This document shows, one piece after another, positions 1 through 10,436 of a stretch of 64,000 nucleotides of DNA (position 1 is its first letter; the number at the start of each line of letters is the position of its first letter). This stretch comes from Rhabditophanes sp. KR3021 (Eukaryota > Nematoda > Chromadorea > Rhabditida > Alloionematidae). The notes under the pieces are model-generated. The model was not told where the DNA came from. It did no database searches and was given only the letters and a program-made list of their open reading frames with translations. The stretch lies in assembly GCA_963281155.1 (NCBI GenBank), contig CAUJLY010000005.1, positions 682,001-746,000 on the forward strand, given 5' to 3'. A program made the position numbers and the translations under genes.

Positions 1-272
1 ATCGTTCTATCTATCATAAATTGGAGAAGTAAACAATAATTTAGACTGTCAAATTGTTAAAAATAAATTATAGTCTTGATAATAGCCGTTAACCTTATAT
101 TCGAGGTAATTTTCATTAAATTTGGTAAGCATTTGTAAAATGAGTTTCAATAATAATTATATACCTATTAGATGTACAATCTTAAAAATAATTTTTTATT
201 AAAATCTACACAAGCCATAATAAAAGAATCAATTTTATTTATTAACTTGAATATATTCTATGATCTCTTATT

Positions 273-1994
273 TCACAACACTAATGAGCATATCTCTCCC
301 ATCCTACGAGGTTTCAAAGGGTCAACCCGTTGAATCCATCGTACATACAAGTCCCAATCTAAAAGATAATTAAAATGTATGGAAATATAGGTTTCGGAAT
401 GGCAGCACCTTTTGACTACCAATTTTTTGAATTGCTCTTTTGATTTGTAACATTCACATGTGTCATTTTCACCCAATTTGATATTTTTACTTGATTTTAA
501 AGAATTAGTGTAATCATGTATTTGTGCTAGTGTTTCAGATACTGAGGGTATTTCGAGACTTTCTTCCAGAGTTCCTATTAATTTATGTGCATTGCAAGTA
601 AATACAAGTAATCTAACAGTTTCGGGAAAAATAAATACTAGCTTACCTATACAATCTAAATGAAGTATAGTCAGGAATTTGAAATTGGTGAAGAAACATT
701 TCTTTAACTTTGAGGAAAAAGCATACTTTCCAAGCTTCAATTCCTTTAGATTTGGAAAAAGTTGAGGGATCAACTGTTCTTTAGAATCATCGAAGGGGAG
801 CATTATGTGCAGGATAGTTATTGTTGGAGGAAGTGAGAATATTAATTGTCGTGTCACAACCGTAAAATATTTTGATGTGGGAAATGATGTAAAACTAAAC
901 ATTTTTAAATTTTCAAAACATCTAAAATTTTGTTTAATTTCATGATTATCAGTAAGTGAAAGTATTGAAGGGTCGTTGTTGTCATATGTCACGTAGAGTC
1001 TCCGAACATACTTTAAAAAGGATCTTGTTTGGGGAGTTGATAAATAAATATATACAGTATATAGAGACAATTGAACCCATTTAGAAATAAATTGTTCTTG
1101 GCACCAAGTAACTTCATCATATTCATCCAAATTACATTGATAATCAGGTAAAACAATTATCTTGATTTGGCGACAGTTATTTTTTGTATTTTCTTTCAAT
1201 TTTCTTACCATGTCAAAAAATGTAAAAGTCAAGGCCTCGAAATGTATTTCAAAAATGCCGAAATTGGAAGCATTTAAAACTTCGAATAATTCTATATAAT
1301 CCGTTTCATTCTGATAGTCCAAATTAAGCTCTTCTCCAAGATCTTTGATTTCTTCTAAAACTATTATGAATTTCTCGAGCTTCTTGTAATTTTTTTCAAT
1401 CAGACTCTCTTTTAAATTAATAAAAAAGTTTTTTAAATCTGATGGATGCCGACATCTTAATTCAATCTGGGCAACAGTTTGTGAGTGAATTTGATTAAAA
1501 ATTTCCAGAAAATTAAGCCACTCATAGGATTCGGCATCGTTATCAAATTGGAAACCTAAAGACATTCTGATTTTTGTGAGATTGTGAGCTCTGTCTAAAG
1601 ACATCTGAAGAAGACGTGTGATTTCTGCTATTTCTTCCTTGCCTTTTTTTCCTTTAAATTTGATATCAAGCGATAAATTAAATAAGAATAGCTCAGAAAA
1701 ATATTCATCTGGTAAAATGTTAATAATTTGATGTAATTCTTGTTTGCTATCGAATTCTATATTTAGGAAATATCCGCGAACTTTTTCATTTGAATACAAA
1801 ATGATTGTTTTCGACTTTTGACCAATAACATAAGGCACTGAAACCTCGCATCTGGAAGTCATTAGGTCATTAAGTGGTAGAACATTATTTTTGCAGGTTT
1901 TAGCGAGATTTAGTATAAGAGTGAAATCTTGTATTTTACAAGCTTTAAAAATATGAGCCTGGCTTAGAGCCGTAGTAAAGGGGTGGTTTTCCAT
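273..1994 (-). CDS. Orphan LRR-like protein, intact member of a local paralogue pair
   Basis: This is a single-exon frame of 573 codons opening with MENHPFTTALSQ. I do not recognise the family with certainty. No signal peptide or membrane segment is visible. The sequence is rich in regularly spaced Leu/Ile/Phe with motifs such as FPNLKELKLG and FKFLTILHLDCIGK, which resemble the irregular leucine-rich repeats of nematode F-box/LRR-type proteins. The first 50 residues could be a degenerate F-box, but I cannot show that. The C-terminal block LVVKRCC...DWDLYVRWIQR recurs in a broken copy at 40554-41457, so this is a multicopy, lineage-specific family. The start is the first ATG, in A-rich context. 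Substrate-adaptor function is inference only. Confidence 0.75.
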   Translation of the reverse strand: MENHPFTTALSQAHIFKACKIQDFTLILNLAKTCKNNVLPLNDLMTSRCEVSVPYVIGQKSKTIILYSNEKVRGYFLNIEFDSKQELHQIINILPDEYFSELFLFNLSLDIKFKGKKGKEEIAEITRLLQMSLDRAHNLTKIRMSLGFQFDNDAESYEWLNFLEIFNQIHSQTVAQIELRCRHPSDLKNFFINLKESLIEKNYKKLEKFIIVLEEIKDLGEELNLDYQNETDYIELFEVLNASNFGIFEIHFEALTFTFFDMVRKLKENTKNNCRQIKIIVLPDYQCNLDEYDEVTWCQEQFISKWVQLSLYTVYIYLSTPQTRSFLKYVRRLYVTYDNNDPSILSLTDNHEIKQNFRCFENLKMFSFTSFPTSKYFTVVTRQLIFSLPPTITILHIMLPFDDSKEQLIPQLFPNLKELKLGKYAFSSKLKKCFFTNFKFLTILHLDCIGKLVFIFPETVRLLVFTCNAHKLIGTLEESLEIPSVSETLAQIHDYTNSLKSSKNIKLGENDTCECYKSKEQFKKLVVKRCCHSETYISIHFNYLLDWDLYVRWIQRVDPLKPRRMGEICSLVL

Positions 1995-2360
1995 TGTAGT
2001 GGGAGAGTTTATATAATATTAATAATCATTTAAATTTAAATTGCATCGAATTTGGAATATGGCATATTCATTCGGATTTTACAGAGTAAAAACAAGCCAC
2101 ATTGCCGATCTATTACAATCCATACTTAGTGATGTATGAGTAAGAGAATAGTCAATTGTTGTAGACTGTTTAGATGTTTTTTATAATAAAAAAAGGTTTT
2201 GTTACTTTAAGGAACTGATAAAATGAAAATACTATTTGTTATGATTATTAACAGAATACATATGTTTATGAGTGTATAAATAATTATATTATTAAAGAAC
2301 TTTATTTGAAATTAAACATATTATTGATTACACAACTGTATTAAAATATTCTCCTCCTAT
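1995..2360. other. AT-rich spacer, probable promoter of the 5' orphan gene
   Basis: No coding frame or RNA gene is seen. It lies between the divergent start of the minus-strand orphan gene and the decayed plus-strand gene, so it probably holds the promoter of the former. Confidence 0.4.
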
Positions 2361-3319
2361 AATGTTGTGTAGCGGCGTGTTTTGCCATGAAAGCATTAAA
2401 GATTACACTTTCCATGTAGTTGTCCAATATGACCAAGATAAAATATTGGCAAAATTCCTGGAAGAGTCTCGGCCAGCAACAAGTGGAGAGGATTTTCAAT
2501 CTTGGTTTTGATATAGGAGTGCAAAGTTATCTCCAAAATATTGAACTTGTTGAAATTGATATTGTGGTTCTTCTGTAACTTTGTCACCATTTCTATGAAA
2601 TAAAATTATGAAGGCAGTAGTTGTTGGTTCTGGTCCAACTAAAGCTTGTGGATAACTACACACTCAAGCCGGAGAAACGAAAATGAAAGAACTTTTGAGG
2701 AAGCTGGAAATTATTTTAGATGATGCACATAACGACTACCACAAACTTCCGAACCAAATCAAGAAGGATATTTTCACAAAACTAATTTTGAATCAAAGTC
2801 AGAAGTATCACGGTTTCAAAGCACACTATGGTTCATTTTACAAATACAAGTGACCAAAAGTGTATTCCTGATGTTATTTCACACTACAAATATCATTGGA
2901 ACAGATCACGGACCTACCTTACAATCATCTCAATACAGCTAAAATGGTTTGCATAGATCATTATTGTCTAATCAAACCCTTGACTAGGTGCAAGTATTAT
3001 CAAACGATGCTACTCAACTTCTAAATCAAAATACAGACTAAGCTTGTGAAATCTCCAGTTATTTTTGAGGTGCCCTGTAAAAATGAACTTGAAAGTTTCG
3101 TTCAAATTACAGGGCACATGCCTATTGCTTCTCAGCCAAATGATGATGGTACATTGCAAAACATCATGTCAACATGTTTCGAGAATGTGTAGTCTAATAA
3201 TCCTGGTATTCAATTTAAGAATGAATCTTTTGATAGGAATGGTATATATTAATCTTAATCATTGCCACACTTTTTATGAAGCTGTTGAAGTATTTTTGGC
3301 AAGAATTAGTTCTTCCTAA
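2361..3319 (+). pseudogene. Decayed protein-coding gene, family unknown
   Basis: Plus-strand coding-like segments lie in several frames and are broken by stops and frame changes. An ATG at 2361 opens a 47-codon stretch (MLCSGVFCHESIKDYTF...), followed in another frame by a segment ending IGVQSYLQNIELVEI. From about 2680 there is MKELLRKLEIILDDAHNDYH, and around 3070-3180 FEVPCKNELESFVQITGHM. The amino-acid composition is protein-like although no single frame survives. Some breaks could be introns, but convincing GT/AG pairs of the usual 40-50 bp are not apparent. I do not recognise the ancestral protein. The open frames on the opposite strand here are shadows. Confidence 0.35.
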
Positions 3320-4238
3320 ACTAGCATTCTAATTTAAAATCATTTTTTGTCTTTTAATTATATTTTAGTGCAAAAATTCATTTTTGTAAATCTTGTTTGC
3401 AAACAATATTTTTTGACCTAAAGTTATTTAGGGCTATAAAATACAAATATCTTTTGAAAGTATGTGGTACGACTTATAAACGAAAAAGTTTGATTAACTA
3501 CAATTTGCATAAATCTAATCATATATCAGGTGCATAAGGCATATATCAATGCTATCTGCATACACCTAATCATACATCAATTGCCATTAATTATAATTTC
3601 ATTTTGAAATCCATGTTAAGCAAAAAATGATCAACCGCCTTTTTATAAAAATCTCATTGCGAAATACGTCATACATGTTTGGGATGGCACCGTAACGAAA
3701 ATCCCGCAGCAGAGGTGACAGATATTTTTAGTATGTAATTCTTTCCTTATTATTTTGATTTATATATAGATATAAGCTAAACCGAAATAAAAAATTCCTA
3801 GACTTGGGCGAGCAAAAGATGAATGGTAACTTTCTAATTCAGCATTTGTAAACATAGAACAATTAAAGAAACTCCATGTTATTAGAAAATGGATACTTTT
3901 ATAATTTTTTTATCAGCCCAATACGCTACAACACTCATATTTAGCTTGCTCATTTTTAAAAATTGTGATAAATAAAGATTTTCAAATTAAAATTAAATTG
4001 CTTTAGTCATGAGGGTTTAGAAAGTCCTTACTTTTTATTAAAATATCAACTTTGTGCCATGCATTTTTTAATTGCATATATTTAGTTTGACGATGTAATT
4101 TGTTCTTACCATAAGATGCGGGACTTTTACTTTTTTTATTTAACATTAAATCTTTTAATTGAACATTAAAAAGTGCACTTTGAAATTATATGCTAATTGC
4201 TGTTTGTCTCGTCATTATTAAAGTGGAGATTGAAGTAT
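3320..4238. other. AT-rich intergenic spacer
   Basis: No supported gene. It contains short near-repeats such as catatatca and gcataaatctaatcatat around 3490-3590. It ends at the 3' end of the minus-strand chemoreceptor. Confidence 0.4.
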
Positions 4239-5258
4239 TCACTTGTTAGTTGTAACCAATGGAACTACTTGAATCGTATTCAAATCTTTGCATTTCAAAA
4301 TATTAGTTTTAATTGTACGTCTAAGTGATTCATTAAATAGCAATAACACTACGCTAGTTGAACCATGCGTACTCAACCAAAAGATATATGCCGTTGGAAT
4401 GTAACCTGGTCCAACTTGATAATAATAAATAATTACAAACATTAAATTTGTAGTTTCAGATACAATTGATATAATTAGAATTTGCAGTGTAAGCTTAATT
4501 TTAATCGTATTAGCTATTGAAGATTGAAGTTTCATAAGTTTCTTCCAGTGTATTATTAAATAAATGAGGTATAAAAAGACGGAAATAAAAACGTATAATA
4601 TAGATTGTGTTTGATGGTAAATGTTAAATTCAGGTTTATGGGGTTTCAATGGCATACCAGAATATACATCAAATGTCCATGTTAGAGCTAGAGTACAAAA
4701 TGTCATTGTTCGAGTAAAGATTCCTAATGCAAATCCGTAAATTACAATCAAAACCATCCAAAGATAAGTTCTTGATCCTTTAAACAATAACGAGGCAAAT
4801 TGAGCATTTTCATATTCAAGTAATCTAATAATTACCAATAAAAGTGTTGCAGCTGATATACAGGAAAACAAAGAAAATAAAATTGTTCCACAAATGATAT
4901 TTAGAACAGGACTCATGCATGCAACTATACCGTGATATGTTAAATATCCACCTACTGGACCTAGAAGAGTTAAACATATCAAATCCATAGAAGCAATGAA
5001 AGACATCACTTTAAAACAACTAAATTGATAATGATCATGGTGAAACATTGCCAACAAACATGGAATACAACAAATTATGTAAAATAAACCAACTAAACAA
5101 TACAAAATTCCAATAGGTTTGTTTGCAAAGTATTCTGATAACAGTATCATCTCCCTTTCACTAAACATTGAACAATTAAACGTCGTTCGGGTGGATATAA
5201 ACTGAAAAGCAGTATAACGCTTTTGCATTTCTTGAATTTCTTGTATTGATATATCCAT
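4239..5258 (-). CDS. Srt-family serpentine (7TM) chemoreceptor
   Basis: This intronless frame of 339 residues has seven hydrophobic segments at about 48-72, 84-106, 116-143, 160-182, 210-232, 248-274 and 284-305. The first helix region (PIGILYCLVGLFYIICCIPC) followed by CFKVMSFIASMDLICL matches the Gly..Tyr..Leu..Cys-IPCL and CyKiM...D pattern of nematode Srt receptors in the Srg superfamily. The length fits the family (about 320-350). There is no cleaved signal peptide, as usual. It likely acts as a G-protein-coupled odorant or pheromone receptor in ciliated neurons, inferred from the family; the ligand is unknown. Most nematode Srt genes have introns, so the single exon is notable. Confidence 0.85.
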   Translation of the reverse strand: MDISIQEIQEMQKRYTAFQFISTRTTFNCSMFSEREMILLSEYFANKPIGILYCLVGLFYIICCIPCLLAMFHHDHYQFSCFKVMSFIASMDLICLTLLGPVGGYLTYHGIVACMSPVLNIICGTILFSLFSCISAATLLLVIIRLLEYENAQFASLLFKGSRTYLWMVLIVIYGFALGIFTRTMTFCTLALTWTFDVYSGMPLKPHKPEFNIYHQTQSILYVFISVFLYLIYLIIHWKKLMKLQSSIANTIKIKLTLQILIISIVSETTNLMFVIIYYYQVGPGYIPTAYIFWLSTHGSTSVVLLLFNESLRRTIKTNILKCKDLNTIQVVPLVTTNK

Positions 5259-5645
5259 GAATAAATGTTTTAAAATTTATGGAATTTAAGAATTATTTAG
5301 TAGGAAATATAAAAAGTAGTTAATTATGAATTTAGTATTCATAAAAAAGCTTAATTTTTCGACGTTAACGAAACATTTAATATGATTAACTAATATTAAT
5401 GAAATATACTTATACATCAATATTAAGTGCTATTTTTAACTAGTTCAAGTCTATAGATTCAAGGAATTCATTAGTCTGGTGTTTATTTAATTAACATGAT
5501 ATTTTTAATCTGGCTCCCTAAAACAATATTTTTTCTATGAATGGTAATACATTATATGCCATTCTGGGATATACAACTACATACATATTTATTAGGGTCT
5601 TCTTTTTTACAAAATTTGTGATAATAAAAAAATTTAAAAATTATA

Positions 5646-6013
5646 AATGATACTGATATCATTTAAATGATCAGTTTAGGTTAATGATAGTAAATACATT
5701 CAAACACGATACAATTGGAATGGCATATTTCGAGTCATTTGCTTTTTTCCAGGATCATCCTGTAAATGAATCAAGATTTAGATTAAAACTACAGATTTTA
5801 TCTATTATGTTCTGATTGTCTTGTCTTATTTTTGTTATTTTTTTTATGTTTTTTTCTATTTGTGACATTATAGTAAAGAAATTTTAAACTGATAGTTAAA
5901 ATGATATCAGATGATAATGAGTACTTAAAAAATTATTACTGATAATGATAATTGCTCCCCCAAAATTTATAACTGATATCATTATTAGTCATATCATTCA
6001 TATCAGTATCATT
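5646..6013. mobile_element. Putative MITE/foldback element with 14-bp terminal inverted repeats
   Basis: AATGATACTGATAT at 5646-5659 is the perfect reverse complement of ATATCAGTATCATT at 6000-6013. Between them, many further ATGATATCAG and CTGATATCAT variants occur (for example near 5660-5675, 5900-5915 and 5971-5985), giving a foldback architecture of 368 bp with no coding capacity. No convincing target-site duplication is seen. This fits a non-autonomous DNA element or its relic, but the simple ATCAT-rich composition could also arise from local slippage. Confidence 0.4.
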
Positions 6014-6146
6014 AAAAGGGAGACTCTGGTAAATTATTAATTATCACTTGCAAATCTTCTATGTTTTTTCTTATTGCTTCTTCTGATTTCGCTTGGCATC
6101 CCATTAGGTATTTCATCTTTCCCATAACTTGAAGGTTGAGAACAAT

Positions 6147-6212
6147 ATCATATTAAATTAAGTACATTATTACAAAATTATCATATTAAATTAAGTACAT
6201 TAGTACGAAATT
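6147..6212. repeat. Tandem duplication, 2 x 33 bp
   Basis: The unit begins ATCATATTAAATTAAGTACA and occurs at 6147-6179 and 6180-6212, with two differences in the 3' part of the second copy. It lies in the spacer upstream of the SDR gene. Confidence 0.8.
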
Positions 6213-6544
6213 ATCATTCAAATTTATCATTGCATGTCATTACATTTCAATGATGCTAACTTTTAAAAAACAACTATTTTAGTACCATTAAAGATACATT
6301 TTTAACTCAATCTGCACCAACTTGTACACAATAAAATCCACGTGATGAACTTTAAAAATAGAATGTGCATTAAACGTATCTACGTAAAAGAATACTATGT
6401 GCAAAATTATCAATTGACTTGCACAAAAACCTCTTCTACCAGCCACAAATATACTAACCCTAATAACAAACTTCGCACAAACAGATTGTATAAGAAGCGA
6501 GTAGATACAACTGCAAAATCATTTTATTTTGAATCTTGTTAACA

Positions 6545-7390
6545 ATGTCTACTCTGAATTACTTAGTTACCGGAGCTAGCCGCGGAATTGGATATGAATT
6601 GGTTAAACAACTAACCCAAGCTAATAATGTTGATCATATTTTTGCAGCCTGTAGAAATCCATCCGAGGCAAAAGCTCTTAATCAATTAGCCGAACAACAC
6701 AAAAGTATCGTTCTTATTCAACTTGATGTTACTAAGGATGATTCTATAGCCCACGCAGTTAAAGAAGTTGATGCGATTGTTAAGGGCAAAGGTCTTCAGG
6801 TTTTGATCAATAACGCCGGAATTTTTACTAGTGAAGGTACCAAGTTTTTAAATGTTTCGAGAAACACAATGACTCAAATTTTCGACACCAACTTTAACGG
6901 ACCTATTCTTGTGCTAGGGGTTAGTTAAAAATACATTAGATTTTAAAATTATGTATGTATATTGTTCAGGCTTTTAAAGAATTGCTGAAGAAAGCAGCTT
7001 CGGAAAGCCACCCAGCAATGGTATTAAATATCAGTTCCGCTGGTGGATCAACTGTTGAGCTTTTAAAATTCATTCCTCTTACCGGATTTGATTTCCTCAA
7101 TTTACCTTACTGTGCCAGTAAATCAGCATTGAATCACTTTGTCAAAATTTCATCCCTTCTCTTGAAGCCAGATTTTATCACAATTATTGCAATGTGTCCA
7201 GGTATTATTAATATTGTTGTTTACTGATAATAGCTTTTTAGGGTGGGTTAAAACTGACATGGGATCAGAAAAGGCACAACTTACGCCCGAAGAATCTATT
7301 TCGGCAATTTTGGATACTTTGAACAATAAACTGAGTTTTGAAAGGACTGGAGATTATGTTGACAGAAACGGCGATATTATTTTGTATTAA
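6545..7390 (+). CDS. Short-chain dehydrogenase/reductase (carbonyl reductase-like), three exons
   Basis: The exons are 6545-6919, 6970-7201 and 7242-7390. The introns (50 and 40 bp) have GT/AG ends and keep phase, giving 251 aa, the usual classical SDR length. Visible motifs are the Rossmann cofactor motif TGASRGIG (residues 9-16), NNAG (89-92), the catalytic Ser of NISSAGG (about 147), YCASK with Tyr172 and Lys176, and [10 protein letters not shown] formed across the second splice. The pattern matches the sniffer/C55A6-like carbonyl reductase group of nematodes, so an NADP(H)-dependent cytosolic reductase is likely; the substrate is unknown. I chose the ATG at 6545 because it directly precedes the Rossmann strand. 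A polyadenylation signal AATAAA lies at 7446-7451. Confidence 0.9.
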
Positions 7391-8459
7391 TTCAGGAATT
7401 GTAAGCAAAAAGTTCCGTATTTTTATATCTGCTTAAATAACATTTAATAAACGCATTTTAAAAAATATGCGTATATGAAAAGCAAATTTTAAGTGAATCG
7501 GCGGAGATGTAAGCATAGATAATGTACCTATTTATAAAGAATATTTAGTTTATAATTGCCATAAGGATTGATGAGTGATGGCATCGACCTTATATAAGTA
7601 ACAACTAAAACCATTAAATCATTACGGAATTTAAGAATTAATATAGGAGGAAATTATTTTCAAACAAAAATAACCTCATCATAATTTGTTTTCCAAATAC
7701 TAATCTAATTACCAAAACAATATACACAACACACTTCTCATTAGTTGCATCATTTACATTATAAATTGTTTTAGTTTATTTATTACCGAATAAAAGTCTT
7801 TAAATATTACACACTACTAAACTTAAATATTTTCCATAGTTGTATCTTGAATGGACTGTCAGCGTGTTGAATATTTTAATTGTGAAAATTTCACTCATAC
7901 TCCATAATCATCATTAATTATTTTAAAGTTGGATAACTTTAATATTTTGAAATTAACTTGCTTTATTCTTTTTATATTCATGATGCAACCAATAATTTAA
8001 CTATTTACTGATTTTAAATTACTATATGGATAATTAAAATGTAGTTTCAATCCATCTTTGACTTTTGCAGTGACCTCTCGGTAGATTGCTTCTTAGGCTA
8101 CATTAACCTATATTGGAGGTATAAACCATATACATAACGATTATTCATCATAAACACCGTCATGCTTAGGATATAATATGCATATTGGAAAAAGATATCT
8201 GTAGAAGTGATTACGAACTTAAATCAAATTCAACAAAATTATTGTAAAAAGCAATACAGCTTTGGAGTTATGCATAACTGGAGTCAAACACAGTAATTAT
8301 TTATTTTGTGAGTAAAGATACTTTCTTAGTATATTGTGTATAATTTACGTTGCGCTTTTGTCATGTTCATTATGAAGTATTCCACCTTGTTTAAATGTAA
8401 CAAAGATTTGAATTCAATAGGGACATCAAAACATCCAGAAGAATTAGGAAAAAGTTATT
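7391..8459. other. Intergenic spacer
   Basis: No supported gene. On the minus strand a frame of about 38 codons (about 8340-8455, containing CFDVPIEFKSLLHLNKVEY) is open and protein-like, but it has no clear start or splice context and cannot be joined convincingly to the lipase fragment next to it. Confidence 0.35.
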
Positions 8460-8645
8460 TTATGTATTTTCTGGTTTATCAGAATACGAAGCAGCAGCCA
8501 TTGGCAAAACTCTAGCATAAGCTTCATCATAACCACTTGTTTCTGACACTGATTTAATTAAAAGTGAACCAAAAACAGACAAACTTGTCACATAATCAAA
8601 CAAAGTATCGTAACAAGATTGTCCAAATATAATTAGATAAATCAT
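8460..8645 (-). pseudogene. N-terminal fragment of a class 3 lipase
   Basis: The frame ends with YDEAYARVLPMAAASYSDKP. This matches YTDDFARYKMVPMAAASYSS in the intact lipase gene at 9051-10203, the conserved start of secreted nematode class 3 lipases. The segment before it is unlike the signal peptide of the intact gene. No nucleophile, aspartate or histidine motif follows downstream. It is best read as a relict first exon left by a tandem duplication about 1.5 kb from its paralogue. A functional short peptide cannot be excluded but is unlikely. Confidence 0.6.
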
Positions 8646-9050
8646 TATTTATTATAGGTACTAGTTGCGTTTTATTTAAATTTCAAACTGATAAGATTAT
8701 TGAAGCTTAGCTAATTAAGATAAAACGTAATTTTGAGCTCAATATCATAATATAATTCCTTTTTACTTAACTATCTTATGATTCGTGTATGATGCCAACA
8801 TTTGTTGCTTTTTGTGTTAATTATATGTATATAAGTATTATGTGAATAAAGTTCTTATTTATTCGCGATTGACTTACATAATTTACCTTGTGCAAATTTA
8901 TTGAAACAAAGTAATCAGTGACATTGGTTCACAAATGAAACAATAATATACAGTGGCGCCATATCTTTTTTGTGGGAATAAAAACATTTTGGAATGTTCT
9001 AAACAATAGACTATAGTTTATTTTAGCAAGTTTATAATGATAACACAAAA
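8646..9050. other. Spacer between lipase fragment and lipase gene
   Basis: AT-rich; no supported coding or RNA feature. Confidence 0.4.
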
Positions 9051-10203
9051 TTAGTTTCCTTCGCAGCCAGCATCGCCGTAAGCCCATAAATGTTTGAAGT
9101 ACAAATAGTGATCATCAATAGATAAATCAATATGCCCACTGCTGCAAGAATCATTGTCATCTGATTGGTCGCATATCTTAAAAGGACTTCCTACCTCCAT
9201 TGAATTATCATACCAAACTTCCTCTTTATGATGTTTATATCCAAGTAAGTTGTGGAAGGGAAGATGAGGGACAATGTCTTAAAGTTTGTTCGAACACATA
9301 TTAATTTTAATTCACAATAAATTGTTTACCTTTTCTAAATAAAGAATAAATATTTTAACATGCGTATATTTTATTACCTGTGTATGATTCTGTAACTTGT
9401 TCCAACATACTTGTCGTAGTCATCAGCATAACCTAATCATTAGTTTAATTGTTACAACAATATCTATAAATGTATACATACCCTTTGTTCCTACTCTTGT
9501 TTGAGCAAAAGAAATCATGGTAATCTTGTTAGGGCTTACATAACCGTTTGATCCTATATAAGCTGCTGCAATTGAAGCAACTGAACCTCGTAAAAAATGC
9601 AATTAAAAAATATTATTTTAAGAGACTTATCTAAAGAATGACCGGTGATGAAAACCTGATAAGTTGGATAACTATTTTTTGCTGATAAGAAAGCATCTTT
9701 TAATCCTAAATAATAAATAATAATTTACTTTCTCTAAATCAGCATACCGGAATCCCATAACAAAGTGAAAGCGTGATAAAAGTAATGACTGACTCCTCCA
9801 GAGAGAAATGGCACTTGTTTCTCAAATACAGTTTCGATTACTTCAACAGAAACTTCTAAATTACTCGTAGAACCACGGAAACTTATAACTATAGCTTGAT
9901 CGTCGTGATTCAAACTAACAAACCCCGAACACGAATCTTCTTTAGTTATGTCGCATGATGCAGTAACTTGCTTGACTACCTAAAAACGTACATTTATCTT
10001 ATTTGTTGTCAACATACAGTTGCATTTTTATAATGTCTAGTCAAGCAAACTTGTGGATCAGATGAATAACTGGCAGCTGCCATTGGGACCATCTTATATC
10101 TTGCAAAATCATCAGTATAGCCATATGACTCAACGCCAGATTTGATTTGTGGTTTAGTCAAAATACTTTGAATTAACAAAGCCAATACAAAATAAAGTAG
10201 CAT
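9051..10203 (-). CDS. Secreted class 3 (fungal-type) lipase, seven exons with an AT-AC intron and a 5-nt microexon
   Basis: Exons in transcript order are 10203-10018, 9979-9748, 9705-9631, 9589-9482, 9432-9378, 9334-9330 and 9277-9051. They total 888 nt (295 aa plus stop), with every junction in phase. The product has a signal peptide (MLLYFVLALLIQSIL), the family start YTDDFARYKMVPMAAASYSS, AIVISFRGS, the nucleophile elbow GHSLGGSVASI, RVGTKG, the catalytic Asp in RKDIVPHLP and the His in DDHYLYF. This is the Ser-Asp-His triad of nematode class 3 lipases, likely secreted triacylglycerol or phospholipid hydrolases. Six introns are needed: five are GT-AG (38-52 bp), while 9590-9630 has AT-AC ends. 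The fifth and sixth introns flank a 5-nt exon. If neither unusual splice occurs the gene is a pseudogene, but the preserved motifs argue for function. Confidence 0.85.
9330..9334 (-). other. 5-nt microexon (AAAAG on the minus strand)
   Basis: On the minus strand CTTTATTTAG precedes it and GTAAAC follows. Splicing CACAG + AAAAG + ACATTGTC gives H-R-K-D-I-V, which restores the frame into the conserved DIVPHLP motif. Direct joining of the flanking exons (9378 to 9277) shifts the frame. Confidence 0.7.
9590..9630 (-). other. Non-canonical AT-AC intron, 41 bp
   Basis: On the minus strand the intron reads ATAAGTCTCT...TTTTTTAC, flanked by TTAG and GAGG. Its removal gives GGT CAT TCT TTA GGA GGT TCA, that is GHSLGGS. 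Using the nearest AG instead (ACGAG) with the same 5' end gives GHSLGS with one glycine lost. The nearest downstream GT donor breaks the frame. Confidence 0.7.
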
Positions 10204-10436
10204 AGCGAATAATCACCCAAATGTGGAATCAATTGTCACTTCTTCTTTAATTTTATTATAATTTTACTGATAAGACTTGTATGTTAATGCTTGATCTTTT
10301 TAATTGCTCCCAAATGATTTTCAAAGTTTTTATTAAAAGATAAATTTAAATATTGGATAATAGGACATGAATGTTTTAAGGATCAAAAATTTTAAGTTGG
10401 CAAAATAAAGTGGTCATGATATTTTGGCAAAAATAT

